Of a DNA stretch of 64,000 bases, positions 1-9,176 are shown in pieces. The translations under genes and the position numbers were made by a program. Where the stretch lies: positions 62,001-126,000 of the forward strand of contig NZ_LFYT02000004.1 of NCBI RefSeq assembly GCF_001270065.2, read 5' to 3'. Source of the stretch: Limnohabitans planktonicus II-D5 (GTDB lineage Bacteria > Pseudomonadota > Gammaproteobacteria > Burkholderiales > Burkholderiaceae_C). How positions within the stretch are numbered: position 1 is the first letter of the stretch; the number at the start of each line of letters is the position of its first letter. The notes beneath the pieces were generated by a model, which saw only the letters and a list, made by a program, of their open reading frames with translations, made no database searches and was not told where the DNA came from.

Positions 1-135
1 CCTTTGAGGGCGGCTTGAGAACCCCAAAAGGTCTATAACACGGGTTTGAAATGAACATGAACAGGTGTTTTGTGTGTTTGCTGTGTTTGCGCATCGCCCA
101 GTCACCTGCCCTTTCACACGGCTAGGAGACAAGAC

Positions 136-1155
136 GTGAAGACCTCGAACAAAGCGGCAAGCAAGACGGCAAGCCCCCAGGCTAAAGCCGCTCAGCCGAA
201 AAAAACGGCAGCTTCTGTCAAGGCAGCCCCCGCCTCGGGCAAGGCGGCTGCAAAAACCACCAAAGCCGCACCCGCGTCCCCGGTGGTGACCCAAGCCGCG
301 CCAGCGAAAAAGACGGCCAAAGCCGTTGCGGAGACCAAAGCCAAAACCCAAGCTGCAAAGCCGACGGCCACCAAAGCCTCTGCTGCAGTCTCTCAACCCA
401 GTTCTGCTGCCCCCTCCAAGGCAGCTTCTGCGGCGTCTGTGAAAAAGTCAGCGCCTGTCTCTCAAGCGAAATCTATGACCGTTAAAAAAGCGGAGCCTGT
501 CATGGCTCCTGTTGCTCAAGCCCCTGCCCCTGTTGCTGTGCCTGCTGGCCCAGATCAATTGGTGCGTGCCACCCGCCCCTCGGCGCGGCTGGCGCAAATC
601 ACCGTTCCTTCTTTGCCGCCAGCGGTGGCGTCTACTGCTGCCAAGGCGAGTTTCTTGCCCAGTGCGCCAGCGCCGACCGTGATGTCCTTCGTGCCGGTCA
701 AGAAAGATCTCAAGCTGGCCAACAACTGGAAAACCAAGAGCCTGCAAGAGCTGACGGACGCCGAAATTCTGGCCATGCCCGACAGCGAGTACATGAACGA
801 TGTTCAGATGGCGTTTTTCAAGCGCAAGCTGGTCAAGCTCAAGCAAGACATCCTCAACAGTGCTGGTGAAACCACCGAGCATTTGCGTGAAGACACCGTG
901 GTGGTGCCCGATCCAGCAGATCGCGCCACGATCGAAGAAGAGCATGCGCTGGAATTGCGCACCCGCGACCGTGAGCGCAAGTTGCTCAAGAAAATCGAAC
1001 AATCCATCATGTTGATCGATGCCGGTGACTACGGCTATTGTGATGAAACCGGCGAACCCATTGGCGTGGGCCGCTTGCTAGCGCGTCCCACAGCCACTCT
1101 GTCCCTCGAAGCGCAACAGCGCCGCGAGCTCAAACAGAAGATGTTTGGCGACTGA
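136..1155 (+). CDS. dksA: DksA-family RNA polymerase-binding regulator with long Ala/Lys/Pro N-terminal tail
   Basis: Encodes 339 residues from the GTG at 136, chosen because TAGGAGAC lies 6 nt upstream; an in-frame TTG at 70 would add a cysteine-rich stretch with no ribosome site. Residues from about 190 on are a DksA domain: coiled coil with the tip motif DPADRA, which in DksA enters the RNA polymerase secondary channel with ppGpp, then the globular C-terminus ending in KQKMFGD. The zinc site is degenerate: only C302 of the usual four cysteines remains, as in zinc-independent DksA forms. The first 190 residues are low-complexity Ala/Lys/Pro/Ser, resembling histone H1-like tails, so the protein is over twice the length of E. 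coli DksA (151). Family assignment is firm; the role of the tail is unknown. Confidence 0.9.
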   Translation: MKTSNKAASKTASPQAKAAQPKKTAASVKAAPASGKAAAKTTKAAPASPVVTQAAPAKKTAKAVAETKAKTQAAKPTATKASAAVSQPSSAAPSKAASAASVKKSAPVSQAKSMTVKKAEPVMAPVAQAPAPVAVPAGPDQLVRATRPSARLAQITVPSLPPAVASTAAKASFLPSAPAPTVMSFVPVKKDLKLANNWKTKSLQELTDAEILAMPDSEYMNDVQMAFFKRKLVKLKQDILNSAGETTEHLREDTVVVPDPADRATIEEEHALELRTRDRERKLLKKIEQSIMLIDAGDYGYCDETGEPIGVGRLLARPTATLSLEAQQRRELKQKMFGD

Positions 1156-1620
1156 GCCTTTGTCAGGGTCTTCGACCGCCGGGCTGTAAAACACCCACCC
1201 CGATGTTTGGGCCAATCGGCCATTCAAGCCCTTGGAGGGCGTGCCTCACCGCGCTTGCCCTTGACAAGGCGTGAGGGTGTGACCGCATTGATGGAGGTTC
1301 ATGACCGCCGATCTGCGAAAGCCCCCCCAGATATTTTTCAGGTCGATATCCGACGAGTTCGACCTAGGCGGTTCATCGCCTGAGCGCTGGGTCAGCCAGT
1401 GCATTGCTTTTGATGAAAATTTTCCTGGTATTTATTTTTTAATGAATATTGTGTATTTGAGATTTTTATTTCTTCAGGCGTCACTTTCACTGCAAACTCT
1501 AAGTGTTTAATTTATAAAGATATTCCTTCTTCAAGGATGTTCATTTTCTTCGCTAAGCCATTGATTTCATTGAAAAAAATCTGTCAACGCATCTTTGTGG
1601 TGCCATGAATTCCTGATACA
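1156..1620. other. Intergenic control region between dksA and the dcw cluster
   Basis: I see no credible gene here; the 69-codon frame at 1301-1510 has no ribosome site and an unconvincing composition. The left part holds an inverted repeat (AGGTCGA at 1340-1346 with TCGACCT at 1359-1365) and a stretch near 1163-1185 that resembles a decayed copy of the GTAG-type stem-loop repeat found elsewhere in the window. From about 1400 to 1620 the DNA turns strikingly AT-rich, as expected for the promoter region of the dcw cluster. A GATACA at 1615-1620 could be the -10 element, but I cannot find a convincing -35 partner. Confidence 0.5.
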
Positions 1621-1660
1621 GTGCAAAAAAGTGCAATTAAGTGGGTAAAAGTGCCTCTAA
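1621..1660 (+). promoter_or_regulatory. MraZ operator: four GTG direct repeats at 10-bp spacing
   Basis: Four direct repeats start at 1621, 1631, 1641 and 1651 (GTGCAAAAAA, GTGCAATTAA, GTGGGTAAAA, GTGCCTCTAA), one helical turn apart, between the likely -10 and the mraZ start at 1693. Known MraZ boxes are short G-rich direct repeats with 10-bp periodicity located just upstream of mraZ, where MraZ represses its own operon. The match in spacing and position is strong; binding itself is inferred. Confidence 0.8.
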
Positions 1661-1692
1661 TTGCCGGTTGCAACTGAAAAAGGGTCTTCGCA

Positions 1693-2121
1693 GTGTTTCA
1701 AGGGGCTTCATCGCTGAGTCTGGATGCCAAGGGGCGGCTGTCTGTGCCGACCCGGCACCGTGACGTCTTGAGCACCAGCGCGCAAAGCCAATTGACCATC
1801 ACCAAGCACCCCCATGGTTGTTTGATGATGTTCCCTCGTCCCGAATGGGAAAAATTCCGCGAGCGCATTGCCCAGTTGCCCATGTCGGGGCAGTGGTGGC
1901 GGCGTATTTTTTTGGGCAATGCCATGGATGTGGAGATGGACGGCACGGGCCGCGTGTTGATTTCTCCTGAATTGCGACAAGCTGCAGGCATCACCAAAGA
2001 CACCATGCTGCTGGGCATGGGGGCCTATTTTGAGCTGTGGGACAAAACCGTCTACGACGCACAAGAGGCCATGGCCATGCAGGGCGAGATGCCCGATGTG
2101 TTCAAGGACTTTGCTTTCTGA
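1693..2121 (+). CDS. mraZ: Transcriptional regulator MraZ
   Basis: A 142-residue protein with two AbrB-like SpoVT/MraZ repeats, each with a DxxGR signature ([10 protein letters not shown] near the N-terminus, [10 protein letters not shown] in the second half). MraZ is a ring-forming DNA-binding protein that represses the division and cell wall cluster it heads. The start is GTG at 1693 ([11 protein letters not shown]), 33 nt after the last operator repeat. It is the first gene of the dcw cluster, 5 nt ahead of rsmH. Confidence 0.97.
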   Translation: MFQGASSLSLDAKGRLSVPTRHRDVLSTSAQSQLTITKHPHGCLMMFPRPEWEKFRERIAQLPMSGQWWRRIFLGNAMDVEMDGTGRVLISPELRQAAGITKDTMLLGMGAYFELWDKTVYDAQEAMAMQGEMPDVFKDFAF

Positions 2122-2126
2122 TCGCC

Positions 2127-3056
2127 ATGAGCACGCCCACACTTACCCACACCACGGTGCTTTTGCAAGAAGCCGCTGACGCCCTGCTCGATGGCGCAGC
2201 CGGTGCTGACGGCGCTTATGTGGACTGCACATTCGGGCGAGGAGGGCACTCGCGCCTGATTCTTTCGCGTTTGTCTGCACAAGGGCGTTTGCAAGCCTTC
2301 GACAAGGATCTGGAAGCGATTGCCGAGGCCGGGCGCATAGACGATGCCCGGTTTGCCATTCGGCACGATGGTTTCTCGCACCTGGCAGAGCTGCCCGCTG
2401 GCAGTGTCGATGGTGTGCTGATGGATCTGGGCATCAGCTCCCCGCAGATTGACAGCCCCGAGAGGGGTTTTTCTTTTCGTTTCGACGGCCCGCTGGACAT
2501 GCGCATGGACACCACGCGCGGAGAAAGTGTGGCCGATTGGCTGGCAACGGCAACAGTGGATCAAATCACGGAGGTGATACGTGACTATGGCGAAGAACGG
2601 TTTGCTTTTCAGATTGCAAAGGCGCTTGTGGCTCGCCGACAAGAGCGGGGCCCAATTTCAAGCACCTCCGATTTGGCCCAGCTCGTGGCTGACACGGTCA
2701 AAACCCGCGAGCCGGGTCAGAACCCTGCAACGCGGACATTTCAGGCTTTTCGGATTTTCATCAACGCCGAGCTTGAAGAGCTCGAACAGGCGCTAGAGGC
2801 CAGCCTGAGCGTGCTGGCCGAGGGCGGACGCCTGGTGGTGATCAGCTTCCATTCGCTGGAAGACCGCATCGTCAAGCAATTCATCGCCAAGCACTCCAAA
2901 GAAGTGGTGGACAGGCGTGTGCCCTTCGCAGCGCCTGTGGCCATGCGCCTCAAAGCGCTGGGTCGTGTCAAGCCGAGTGAAGAAGAAGTGCGTGGCAACC
3001 CGCGTTCACGCAGCGCCATCATGCGCGTGGCTGAGCGCACGGGGGTGCCTGCATGA
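2127..3056 (+). CDS. rsmH: 16S rRNA (cytosine(1402)-N4)-methyltransferase RsmH
   Basis: SAM-dependent methyltransferase of 309 residues that modifies C1402 in the ribosomal P site. The SAM-binding start [12 protein letters not shown], the [10 protein letters not shown] segment and the C-terminal NPRSRSA signature are all visible. The ATG at 2127 ([13 protein letters not shown]) matches the family N-terminus; longer in-frame extension into mraZ is not needed. It overlaps ftsL by ATGA, so translation is probably coupled. Confidence 0.97.
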   Translation: MSTPTLTHTTVLLQEAADALLDGAAGADGAYVDCTFGRGGHSRLILSRLSAQGRLQAFDKDLEAIAEAGRIDDARFAIRHDGFSHLAELPAGSVDGVLMDLGISSPQIDSPERGFSFRFDGPLDMRMDTTRGESVADWLATATVDQITEVIRDYGEERFAFQIAKALVARRQERGPISSTSDLAQLVADTVKTREPGQNPATRTFQAFRIFINAELEELEQALEASLSVLAEGGRLVVISFHSLEDRIVKQFIAKHSKEVVDRRVPFAAPVAMRLKALGRVKPSEEEVRGNPRSRSAIMRVAERTGVPA

Positions 3057-3343
3057 CCCGTTTGAACCTTGTGTTGCTGGTAGCGGTAGTGCTCAGTGCC
3101 TTGGCGCTGGTGCACAGCCATTACGAGTCACGCCGGATGTTCATGGCCCTGGAGAGCGCGCGCAAAGAGGCCAAACGGCTGGAGCTTGAGCAAGACCGCT
3201 TGCAGGTCGAGCGCCGGGCGCAAGCCACACCTTTGCGGGTGGAGCAGATTGCACGCCAACAGCTGCAAATGCGCGACGCCACACCGGCCATCACGCAGTA
3301 TGTGACGGCCGCATCTGCTGCGGACAAAGGAGGGGCACCATGA
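3053..3343 (+). CDS. ftsL: Cell division protein FtsL
   Basis: A 96-residue bitopic membrane protein: one hydrophobic segment at about residues 3-21, then a periplasmic coiled coil rich in Arg, Glu and Leu. FtsL forms the FtsQLB complex that activates septal peptidoglycan synthesis. Identification rests on size, topology and position between rsmH and ftsI, because the sequence is poorly conserved. It overlaps both neighbours by 4 nt. Confidence 0.93.
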   Translation: MTRLNLVLLVAVVLSALALVHSHYESRRMFMALESARKEAKRLELEQDRLQVERRAQATPLRVEQIARQQLQMRDATPAITQYVTAASAADKGGAP

Positions 3344-5076
3344 GCGCCCGCAGCGTGCAGTTGTCATCAAGCCCCTTGCTGGCCAGCAAGACGCCCGTTT
3401 GGCGCAGCAAGTTCATTGTGGCTGCGATCGCTTTGGGCTTTCTGGCTTTGATGGCGCGTGCCGTCTATGTGCAGGTGATTGCCAATGATTTTTTCATCCG
3501 ACAAGGTGAGGTCCGTTTTGCCCGCACCCTGACATTGCCTGCCAACCGAGGCCGTGTGTTGGACCGCAACGGTGTGTTGCTCGCCTCCAGTGTGCCTGCA
3601 CCCAGCATTTGGGCCAACCCGGATGAAATGGACCGTGATCCGCGCAAAGAGCGGGAGCTGGCCCGTTTGCTGGAGATGAGCACGGCGGAGCTGGATCGCA
3701 AACTCAAGGATGACGAAAAGACATTTGTCTGGTTGCGCAGGCAGCTCGATGAGTCGGTGGTCAAAGACATTCTGGCGCTGGGCATCAAAGGTGTTTATGA
3801 CATCAAGGAATACAAGCGTTTGTATCCCGAAGGTGAAGCCGCAGCCCACATCGTGGGCTTTACCAATGTGGAAGACCAAGGCCAAGAGGGCGTCGAGTTG
3901 GTCTTCCAAAAGCAGCTGTCCGGTCAAGCAGGCTCGCGGCGCGTCATCAAGGACCGTTTTGGCCGGGTGGTCGAAGACGTGGGTGAAACGGTGCCGCCCA
4001 TCGACGGGCAGGATTTGCAGTTGAGCATTGACAGCAAGGTGCAGTTTTTTGCCTACCAGAAGTTGCGAGAAGCGGTGCTGGAGCACAAGGCCAAAGCGGG
4101 CAGTGTGGTGGTGCTTGATGCCCAGTCGGGCGAGATACTGGCACTGGCCAACTACCCCAGCTATTCACCGGCCAAGCGGGTCAACCTGAGCGGCGAACAA
4201 TTGCGCAACCGCGCTTTGACCGACACCTTTGAGCCAGGCTCCACGATGAAACCCTTTGCGGTTTCATTGGCGCTTGAAAAAGGCATCGTCAAACCCGAGA
4301 CGCCCATTCAAACCGCTCCAGGGCGCATCAACATCACCGGCTCGACCATCACCGACGCGCACCCGCATGGCATGCTCACCGTCAGTCAAGTGATCCAGAA
4401 GTCGAGCAACGTGGGCACGGTCAAGATGGCCATGCAAATGCAAGCCCACGACATGTGGGAGATGTTCACCCAGGTCGGGTTCGGTCAAAAACCGCAGTTG
4501 CCGTTTCCGGGTGTGGTGGCAGGGCGCTTGCGCCCTTACAAAACCTGGCGCCCGATTGAACAAGCCACCATGAGTTATGGCTACGGCATTTCGGCCAGCT
4601 TGTTCCAGGTAGCCCGGGCCTACACCATCTTTGCCCGCGACGGTGAGGTGGTGCCCTCCACCCTCATGAAAACCGAGCATCAGGTCGCGGGCACCCGTGT
4701 GATCAGCGCGCAACACGCCAAGTCCATGCGCAAGATGCTGCAAATGGCCGCAGGCCCAGGCGGCACAGCCCCCAAAGCACAGACCATGGGGTATTCCGTG
4801 GGGGGCAAATCGGGCACGGCGCGCAAGCAAGAAGGCAAAGGCTACGCGAGTAAAAAATACCGTGGCTTCTTCGTGGGCATGGCCCCGATTGAGGCGCCAC
4901 GCATCGTCGTGGCCGTGATGATTGATGAGCCCAGCAATGGACGCTACTACGGTGGCGAAGTGGCAGCGCCCGTGTTCAGCCAGACCGTGCAGCAAACGCT
5001 GCGTCTGCTGGGGGTTCAGCCCGACATGGCCGTCAAGCCCCAAGTGGTGACGCATGCCGTGGAGGAGTCGTTCTGA
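3340..5076 (+). CDS. ftsI: Peptidoglycan D,D-transpeptidase FtsI (PBP3)
   Basis: Septal transpeptidase of 578 residues that cross-links peptidoglycan with FtsW. One transmembrane segment lies at about residues 24-46, followed by the PBP dimerisation region (NRGRVLDRNG) and the transpeptidase domain. Catalytic motifs are S301-T-M-K304, S355-S-N357 and K490-S-G492. Length is normal. It starts in the ATGA overlap with ftsL and its stop shares one base with the murE start. Confidence 0.98.
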   Translation: MSARSVQLSSSPLLASKTPVWRSKFIVAAIALGFLALMARAVYVQVIANDFFIRQGEVRFARTLTLPANRGRVLDRNGVLLASSVPAPSIWANPDEMDRDPRKERELARLLEMSTAELDRKLKDDEKTFVWLRRQLDESVVKDILALGIKGVYDIKEYKRLYPEGEAAAHIVGFTNVEDQGQEGVELVFQKQLSGQAGSRRVIKDRFGRVVEDVGETVPPIDGQDLQLSIDSKVQFFAYQKLREAVLEHKAKAGSVVVLDAQSGEILALANYPSYSPAKRVNLSGEQLRNRALTDTFEPGSTMKPFAVSLALEKGIVKPETPIQTAPGRINITGSTITDAHPHGMLTVSQVIQKSSNVGTVKMAMQMQAHDMWEMFTQVGFGQKPQLPFPGVVAGRLRPYKTWRPIEQATMSYGYGISASLFQVARAYTIFARDGEVVPSTLMKTEHQVAGTRVISAQHAKSMRKMLQMAAGPGGTAPKAQTMGYSVGGKSGTARKQEGKGYASKKYRGFFVGMAPIEAPRIVVAVMIDEPSNGRYYGGEVAAPVFSQTVQQTLRLLGVQPDMAVKPQVVTHAVEESF

Positions 5077-6581
5077 TGCAGACCTTGCACACGCCTTTGG
5101 AAGCGGCCCAATGGTTGCGCCAGCGCGTGACCGGGCAGTTGCGCACGGACAGCCGCCAGGTTCAGCCGGGCGATGCCTTCATTGCCTGGCCCGGTGCGGC
5201 CACCGATGGTCGCCAATACGTGGCGCAAGCCTTGGCGCAAGGCGCCAGCGCCTGTTTGATGGAGCAGCAAGGGTGGGAGGCCTGGCCTGCGCTGAACGGG
5301 CCAGTCGCTGACCCTCGTCTGGCGGCCATGCCAAGCCTCAAAGCCCAGACCGGCAACGTGGCCGATGCGTATTACGCGCACCCCAGCCATGCCCTGAATG
5401 TGTTGGCCGTGACCGGCACCAATGGCAAGACATCCACCGCCTGGTGGCTGGCGCAAGCCTTGTCATCCTCTGTGCTGAACCAGCGCTGCGGGTTGATTGG
5501 CACGCTGGGTGTGGGCCAGTTGCCCCACCTGATCACCACCGGCATGACCACGCCCGACCCGGTGCTGATGCAGCAACAGTTCCGCACGTTTGTGGATGCG
5601 GGTGTCACCCATTGCGCCATAGAGGCATCGTCCATCGGTTTGGCCGAGCACCGCTTGGCTGGCACGCATATTCGTGTGGCTGTGTTCACCAACTTCACCC
5701 AGGACCATCTGGACTACCACGGCGACATGAACGCCTACTGGGCGGCCAAAGAAGCGCTGTTTGACTGGCCCGGTCTGCAGGCAGCGGTGATCAACATCGA
5801 CGACCCTCAAGGGTCCCGGCTGGCTGAGCGCTTGCGCCAGGGCGATCTGGCCGTGTGGACATGCTCTCGCCAGTCGGCGGCCCGTCTGCAAGCCCGTGCA
5901 GTGCCCAGTCCGGACGGGCTGGCGTTTGAAGTGCGCGAAGGCGATCAGGCGCACACCCTGCACACCGCCTTGGTGGGTGACTACAACATCGACAACTTGC
6001 TCGGTGTGCTGGGCACCCTGCGCGCTTTGGGCGTGGCTCTGGCCGACGCCGTGCAAGCATGCTCGCAGCTCTCGGCGGTGCCCGGGCGCATGCAGCGCGT
6101 GGGCACGCAGGCCGATGCGCCTTGCGTGCTGGTGGACTACGCCCACACCCCCGATGCCGTGTGGCATGCCCTGACGGCCTTGCGCACGCAAGCGGCGCAG
6201 CGCGGTGGTCGCTTGTGGTGTGTGTTGGGCTGCGGGGGCGACCGTGATCCGCACAAACGCCCCTTGATGGCTGCAGCCGCCGAGGCCTGTGCTGATCAAG
6301 TGGTACTGACCAGTGATAACCCGCGTTCGGAGTCGCCCGAAGCGATTTTGGCGCAGATGGTGCAAGGCCTTCAAAAACCCGCGCAGGTGCAGATTCAGCC
6401 TGATCGTGCGCAGGCCATTGCGCAGGTGGTGGCCCAAGCCGATGCGCGCGATGTGGTCCTGGTGGCGGGCAAGGGCCACGAAACCTATCAAGAAGTGCTG
6501 GGCGTGCGGCAACCTTTTTCTGACGTCGCACAGGTCCAGGCGGCCTTGCAGCGCCGTGCAACACAAGGGGTGACGGCATGA
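5076..6581 (+). CDS. murE: UDP-MurNAc-L-Ala-D-Glu:meso-diaminopimelate ligase MurE
   Basis: Cytoplasmic Mur ligase of 501 residues that adds the third amino acid to the peptidoglycan stem. The ATP loop is G114-T-N-G-K-T119, and the motif D414-N-P-R417 marks meso-diaminopimelate rather than lysine specificity, as expected for a Gram-negative. The ATG shares its A with the ftsI stop codon. Confidence 0.97.
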   Translation: MQTLHTPLEAAQWLRQRVTGQLRTDSRQVQPGDAFIAWPGAATDGRQYVAQALAQGASACLMEQQGWEAWPALNGPVADPRLAAMPSLKAQTGNVADAYYAHPSHALNVLAVTGTNGKTSTAWWLAQALSSSVLNQRCGLIGTLGVGQLPHLITTGMTTPDPVLMQQQFRTFVDAGVTHCAIEASSIGLAEHRLAGTHIRVAVFTNFTQDHLDYHGDMNAYWAAKEALFDWPGLQAAVINIDDPQGSRLAERLRQGDLAVWTCSRQSAARLQARAVPSPDGLAFEVREGDQAHTLHTALVGDYNIDNLLGVLGTLRALGVALADAVQACSQLSAVPGRMQRVGTQADAPCVLVDYAHTPDAVWHALTALRTQAAQRGGRLWCVLGCGGDRDPHKRPLMAAAAEACADQVVLTSDNPRSESPEAILAQMVQGLQKPAQVQIQPDRAQAIAQVVAQADARDVVLVAGKGHETYQEVLGVRQPFSDVAQVQAALQRRATQGVTA

Positions 6582-8005
6582 GCGGTATGCAGCTGAATCT
6601 GAATCTGGCGCTGACTTGGCTCAGCGGGGCCCGTGGCGAACGCCTGGATGGCGTGCTGGCCCAGCGTGTGCACACCGACAGCCGCAGTGTGCAAGCCGGG
6701 GACCTGTTTGTGGCTCTGCGCGGCGAGCGTTTTGACGGCAACCAATTCATGGCGCAAGCCCAGGCCCAAGGCGCGGTGGCTGTGGTGTGCGAGCACTCAG
6801 GCCAAGTCACAGCTGCCGCTTTGGGTTTGCCCGCATTGGTGGTGCCGGATGCGCGCATCGCCCTGGGCGAGTTGGCAGCGGGCTGGCGCGGGCAGTTTGA
6901 TTTGCCCGTGATTGCGGTCACCGGCAGCAACGGCAAGACCACCGTGACGCAAATGATCGCCTCGATCCTGCGGGCATTCGCCGGGGACGATGCCTTGTCC
7001 ACCCAAGGCAATTTCAACAACGACATCGGCGTGCCCCTGACCTTGTTCAACTTGCGTGCGCACCACCGCATCGCCGTGGTCGAGCTGGGCATGAACCACC
7101 CCGGTGAAATTGCCGCCCTGGCCCGCATGGCAAAGCCCACGGTGGCACTGGTCAACAACGCGCAGCGCGAACATCAGGAATTCATGGGCACGGTGGAGGC
7201 CGTGGCGCGGGAAAACGGCACCGTGCTGCAAGCCTTACCAGGCAGCGGCGTGGCGATTTTCCCGGCCGATGAGGATTACACCGGCATCTGGCAGGCACTG
7301 GCGGGACCGCGTGCCCAGCGCACCTTTGCGCTGCAGCAGGCCGATGTCTGCGCCGCTGTGGTGCTGTGGCAATCGGGGGCCTGGCAATTCACCCTCAAAA
7401 CCCCTGAAGGCACGGCCCCTGTGCGTGTGCATATCGCAGGACGCCACAACGTCAAAAACGCCCTAGCGGCCAGCGCTTGCGCCCTGGCCGCCGGTGTGCC
7501 GCTTGAAGCTGTGGCCCAAGGCTTGCAGGCCTTCGAGCCGGTCAAAGGCCGTTCACGGGCCTGCGTGGTGCCCGGTACCGACATCACGCTGGTGGACGAC
7601 ACCTACAACGCCAACCCCGATTCGGTGCTGGCCGCCATCGACGTGCTGGCCGAGTTGCCGGGGCCGCGTTTGTTGGTGCTGGGGGACATGGGTGAAGTCG
7701 GCAACCAGGGGCCGGAATTTCACGCCGAAGTGGGGGTCTATGCCGCCGCACGCGGTGTGCAGGCCTTCTACACCTTGGGCGAATTGTGCGTGCATGCGGA
7801 AAAAGCATTCAGCGGGGCATGTGCCGGTGCACGGCACTTTGAAGACATGGCCGCCTTGCTGGATGCCGCCACCCGACACGTCCAAGATTTTCAAAGCATC
7901 GTGGTCAAAGGCTCGCGTTTCATGAAGATGGAGCGGGTGGTGGATGCGCTCATGGCGCCAGGCGCTACACAACATACACAACAGGGAGAAGCGCATGCTG
8001 CTTAG
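6578..8005 (+). CDS. murF: UDP-MurNAc-tripeptide:D-Ala-D-Ala ligase MurF
   Basis: Third-domain Mur ligase of 475 residues that adds D-Ala-D-Ala to finish the UDP-MurNAc-pentapeptide. The ATP-binding loop [12 protein letters not shown] and the C-terminal motif [11 protein letters not shown] are typical of MurF. It overlaps murE by ATGA and mraY by 11 nt. Confidence 0.97.
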   Translation: MSGMQLNLNLALTWLSGARGERLDGVLAQRVHTDSRSVQAGDLFVALRGERFDGNQFMAQAQAQGAVAVVCEHSGQVTAAALGLPALVVPDARIALGELAAGWRGQFDLPVIAVTGSNGKTTVTQMIASILRAFAGDDALSTQGNFNNDIGVPLTLFNLRAHHRIAVVELGMNHPGEIAALARMAKPTVALVNNAQREHQEFMGTVEAVARENGTVLQALPGSGVAIFPADEDYTGIWQALAGPRAQRTFALQQADVCAAVVLWQSGAWQFTLKTPEGTAPVRVHIAGRHNVKNALAASACALAAGVPLEAVAQGLQAFEPVKGRSRACVVPGTDITLVDDTYNANPDSVLAAIDVLAELPGPRLLVLGDMGEVGNQGPEFHAEVGVYAAARGVQAFYTLGELCVHAEKAFSGACAGARHFEDMAALLDAATRHVQDFQSIVVKGSRFMKMERVVDALMAPGATQHTQQGEAHAA

Positions 8006-9173
8006 CTTGGCGCAATGGTTACAAAGTTTGTCCCCGGAGTGGGGCTTTTTGCGTGTTTTCCAATACATCACCTTCCGGGCCGTGATGGCGGCGCTGACAG
8101 CGTTGTTGATTGGCCTGGCCGCAGGGCCTGCCGTCATCCGGCGCCTGACGGCGCTCAAAATCGGTCAGCCCATCCGGGGCTATGGCATGGAGTCGCACCT
8201 GTCTAAAAGCGGCACACCCACCATGGGCGGTGTGCTGATTTTGCTGTCGATTGCCGTGTCCACCTTGCTGTGGTTTGACCTGTCCAACCGCTTTGTCTGG
8301 ATCGTGCTGATCGTGACCTTGGGCTTTGGCGCTGTGGGCTGGGCAGACGACTGGCGCAAAGTGGTCAACAAAGACCCCGAAGGCATGCCCTCGCGTGAAA
8401 AGTATTTCTGGCAATCGGTGATCGGGTTGCTGGCGGCCCTGTACCTGGTCTTCAGCATTTCTGAAAGTTCCAACCTGCGGGTGGTGGACCTGTTTGCCAA
8501 ATGGGTAATGTCCGGTTTTGATGTCAACTTGCCGCCCAAAGCCGGTTTGATGGTGCCTTTTTTCAAGGAAGTCAGCTACCCGCTGGGCGTGTTCGGCTTT
8601 GTGATCCTGTCCTACCTGGTCATTGTGGGGGCCAGCAACGCGGTCAACCTGACCGATGGCCTGGATGGCCTGGCCATCATGCCGGTGGTCATGGTCGGTT
8701 CGGCCCTGGGGGTGTTTGCCTACGTGACCGGCAGTTCGGTTTACGCCAAATACCTGTTCCTGCCCCACATTCCCGGCTCCGGCGAGCTGATGATTTTTTG
8801 CTCGGCCATGGCGGGGGCCGGTTTGGCCTTTTTGTGGTTCAACACGCACCCCGCACAAGTCTTCATGGGCGACGTGGGCGCGCTGGCGCTGGGCGGTGCC
8901 TTGGGCACCATTGCCGTGATCGTGCGCCAGGAAATCGTGCTGGCCATCATGGGCGGCATCTTCGTGGTCGAGGCCTTGTCGGTGATGGCGCAGGTGACCT
9001 ACTTCAAGTACACCAAAAAGAAATATGGTGAGGGCCGACGCATTTTGAAGATGGCGCCTTTGCACCACCATTTTGAAAAAAGCGGCTGGAAAGAAACGCA
9101 AGTGGTCGTGCGTTTTTGGATCATCACCATGCTCTTGTGTCTGGTCGGCCTGTCCACCTTGAAGCTGAGGTAA
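7995..9173 (+). CDS. mraY: Phospho-MurNAc-pentapeptide transferase MraY
   Basis: Integral membrane enzyme of 392 residues with about ten membrane segments that makes lipid I from UDP-MurNAc-pentapeptide and undecaprenyl phosphate. Conserved cytoplasmic motifs are visible: [18 protein letters not shown] (catalytic aspartates) and the histidine motif [10 protein letters not shown]. The ATG at 7995 follows AGGGAGAA and lies inside the end of murF; the frame is open further upstream but without a ribosome site. Confidence 0.97.
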   Translation: MLLSLAQWLQSLSPEWGFLRVFQYITFRAVMAALTALLIGLAAGPAVIRRLTALKIGQPIRGYGMESHLSKSGTPTMGGVLILLSIAVSTLLWFDLSNRFVWIVLIVTLGFGAVGWADDWRKVVNKDPEGMPSREKYFWQSVIGLLAALYLVFSISESSNLRVVDLFAKWVMSGFDVNLPPKAGLMVPFFKEVSYPLGVFGFVILSYLVIVGASNAVNLTDGLDGLAIMPVVMVGSALGVFAYVTGSSVYAKYLFLPHIPGSGELMIFCSAMAGAGLAFLWFNTHPAQVFMGDVGALALGGALGTIAVIVRQEIVLAIMGGIFVVEALSVMAQVTYFKYTKKKYGEGRRILKMAPLHHHFEKSGWKETQVVVRFWIITMLLCLVGLSTLKLR

Positions 9174-9176
9174 ACC

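Noticed and set aside
1301-1510. 69-codon frame upstream of mraZ
   Set aside because: No ribosome site, AT-rich promoter-like DNA and no recognisable protein.
5791-7158. 455-codon antisense frame across murE and murF
   Set aside because: A GC-rich shadow frame full of Arg, Pro and Ala; the sense frames have complete catalytic motifs.
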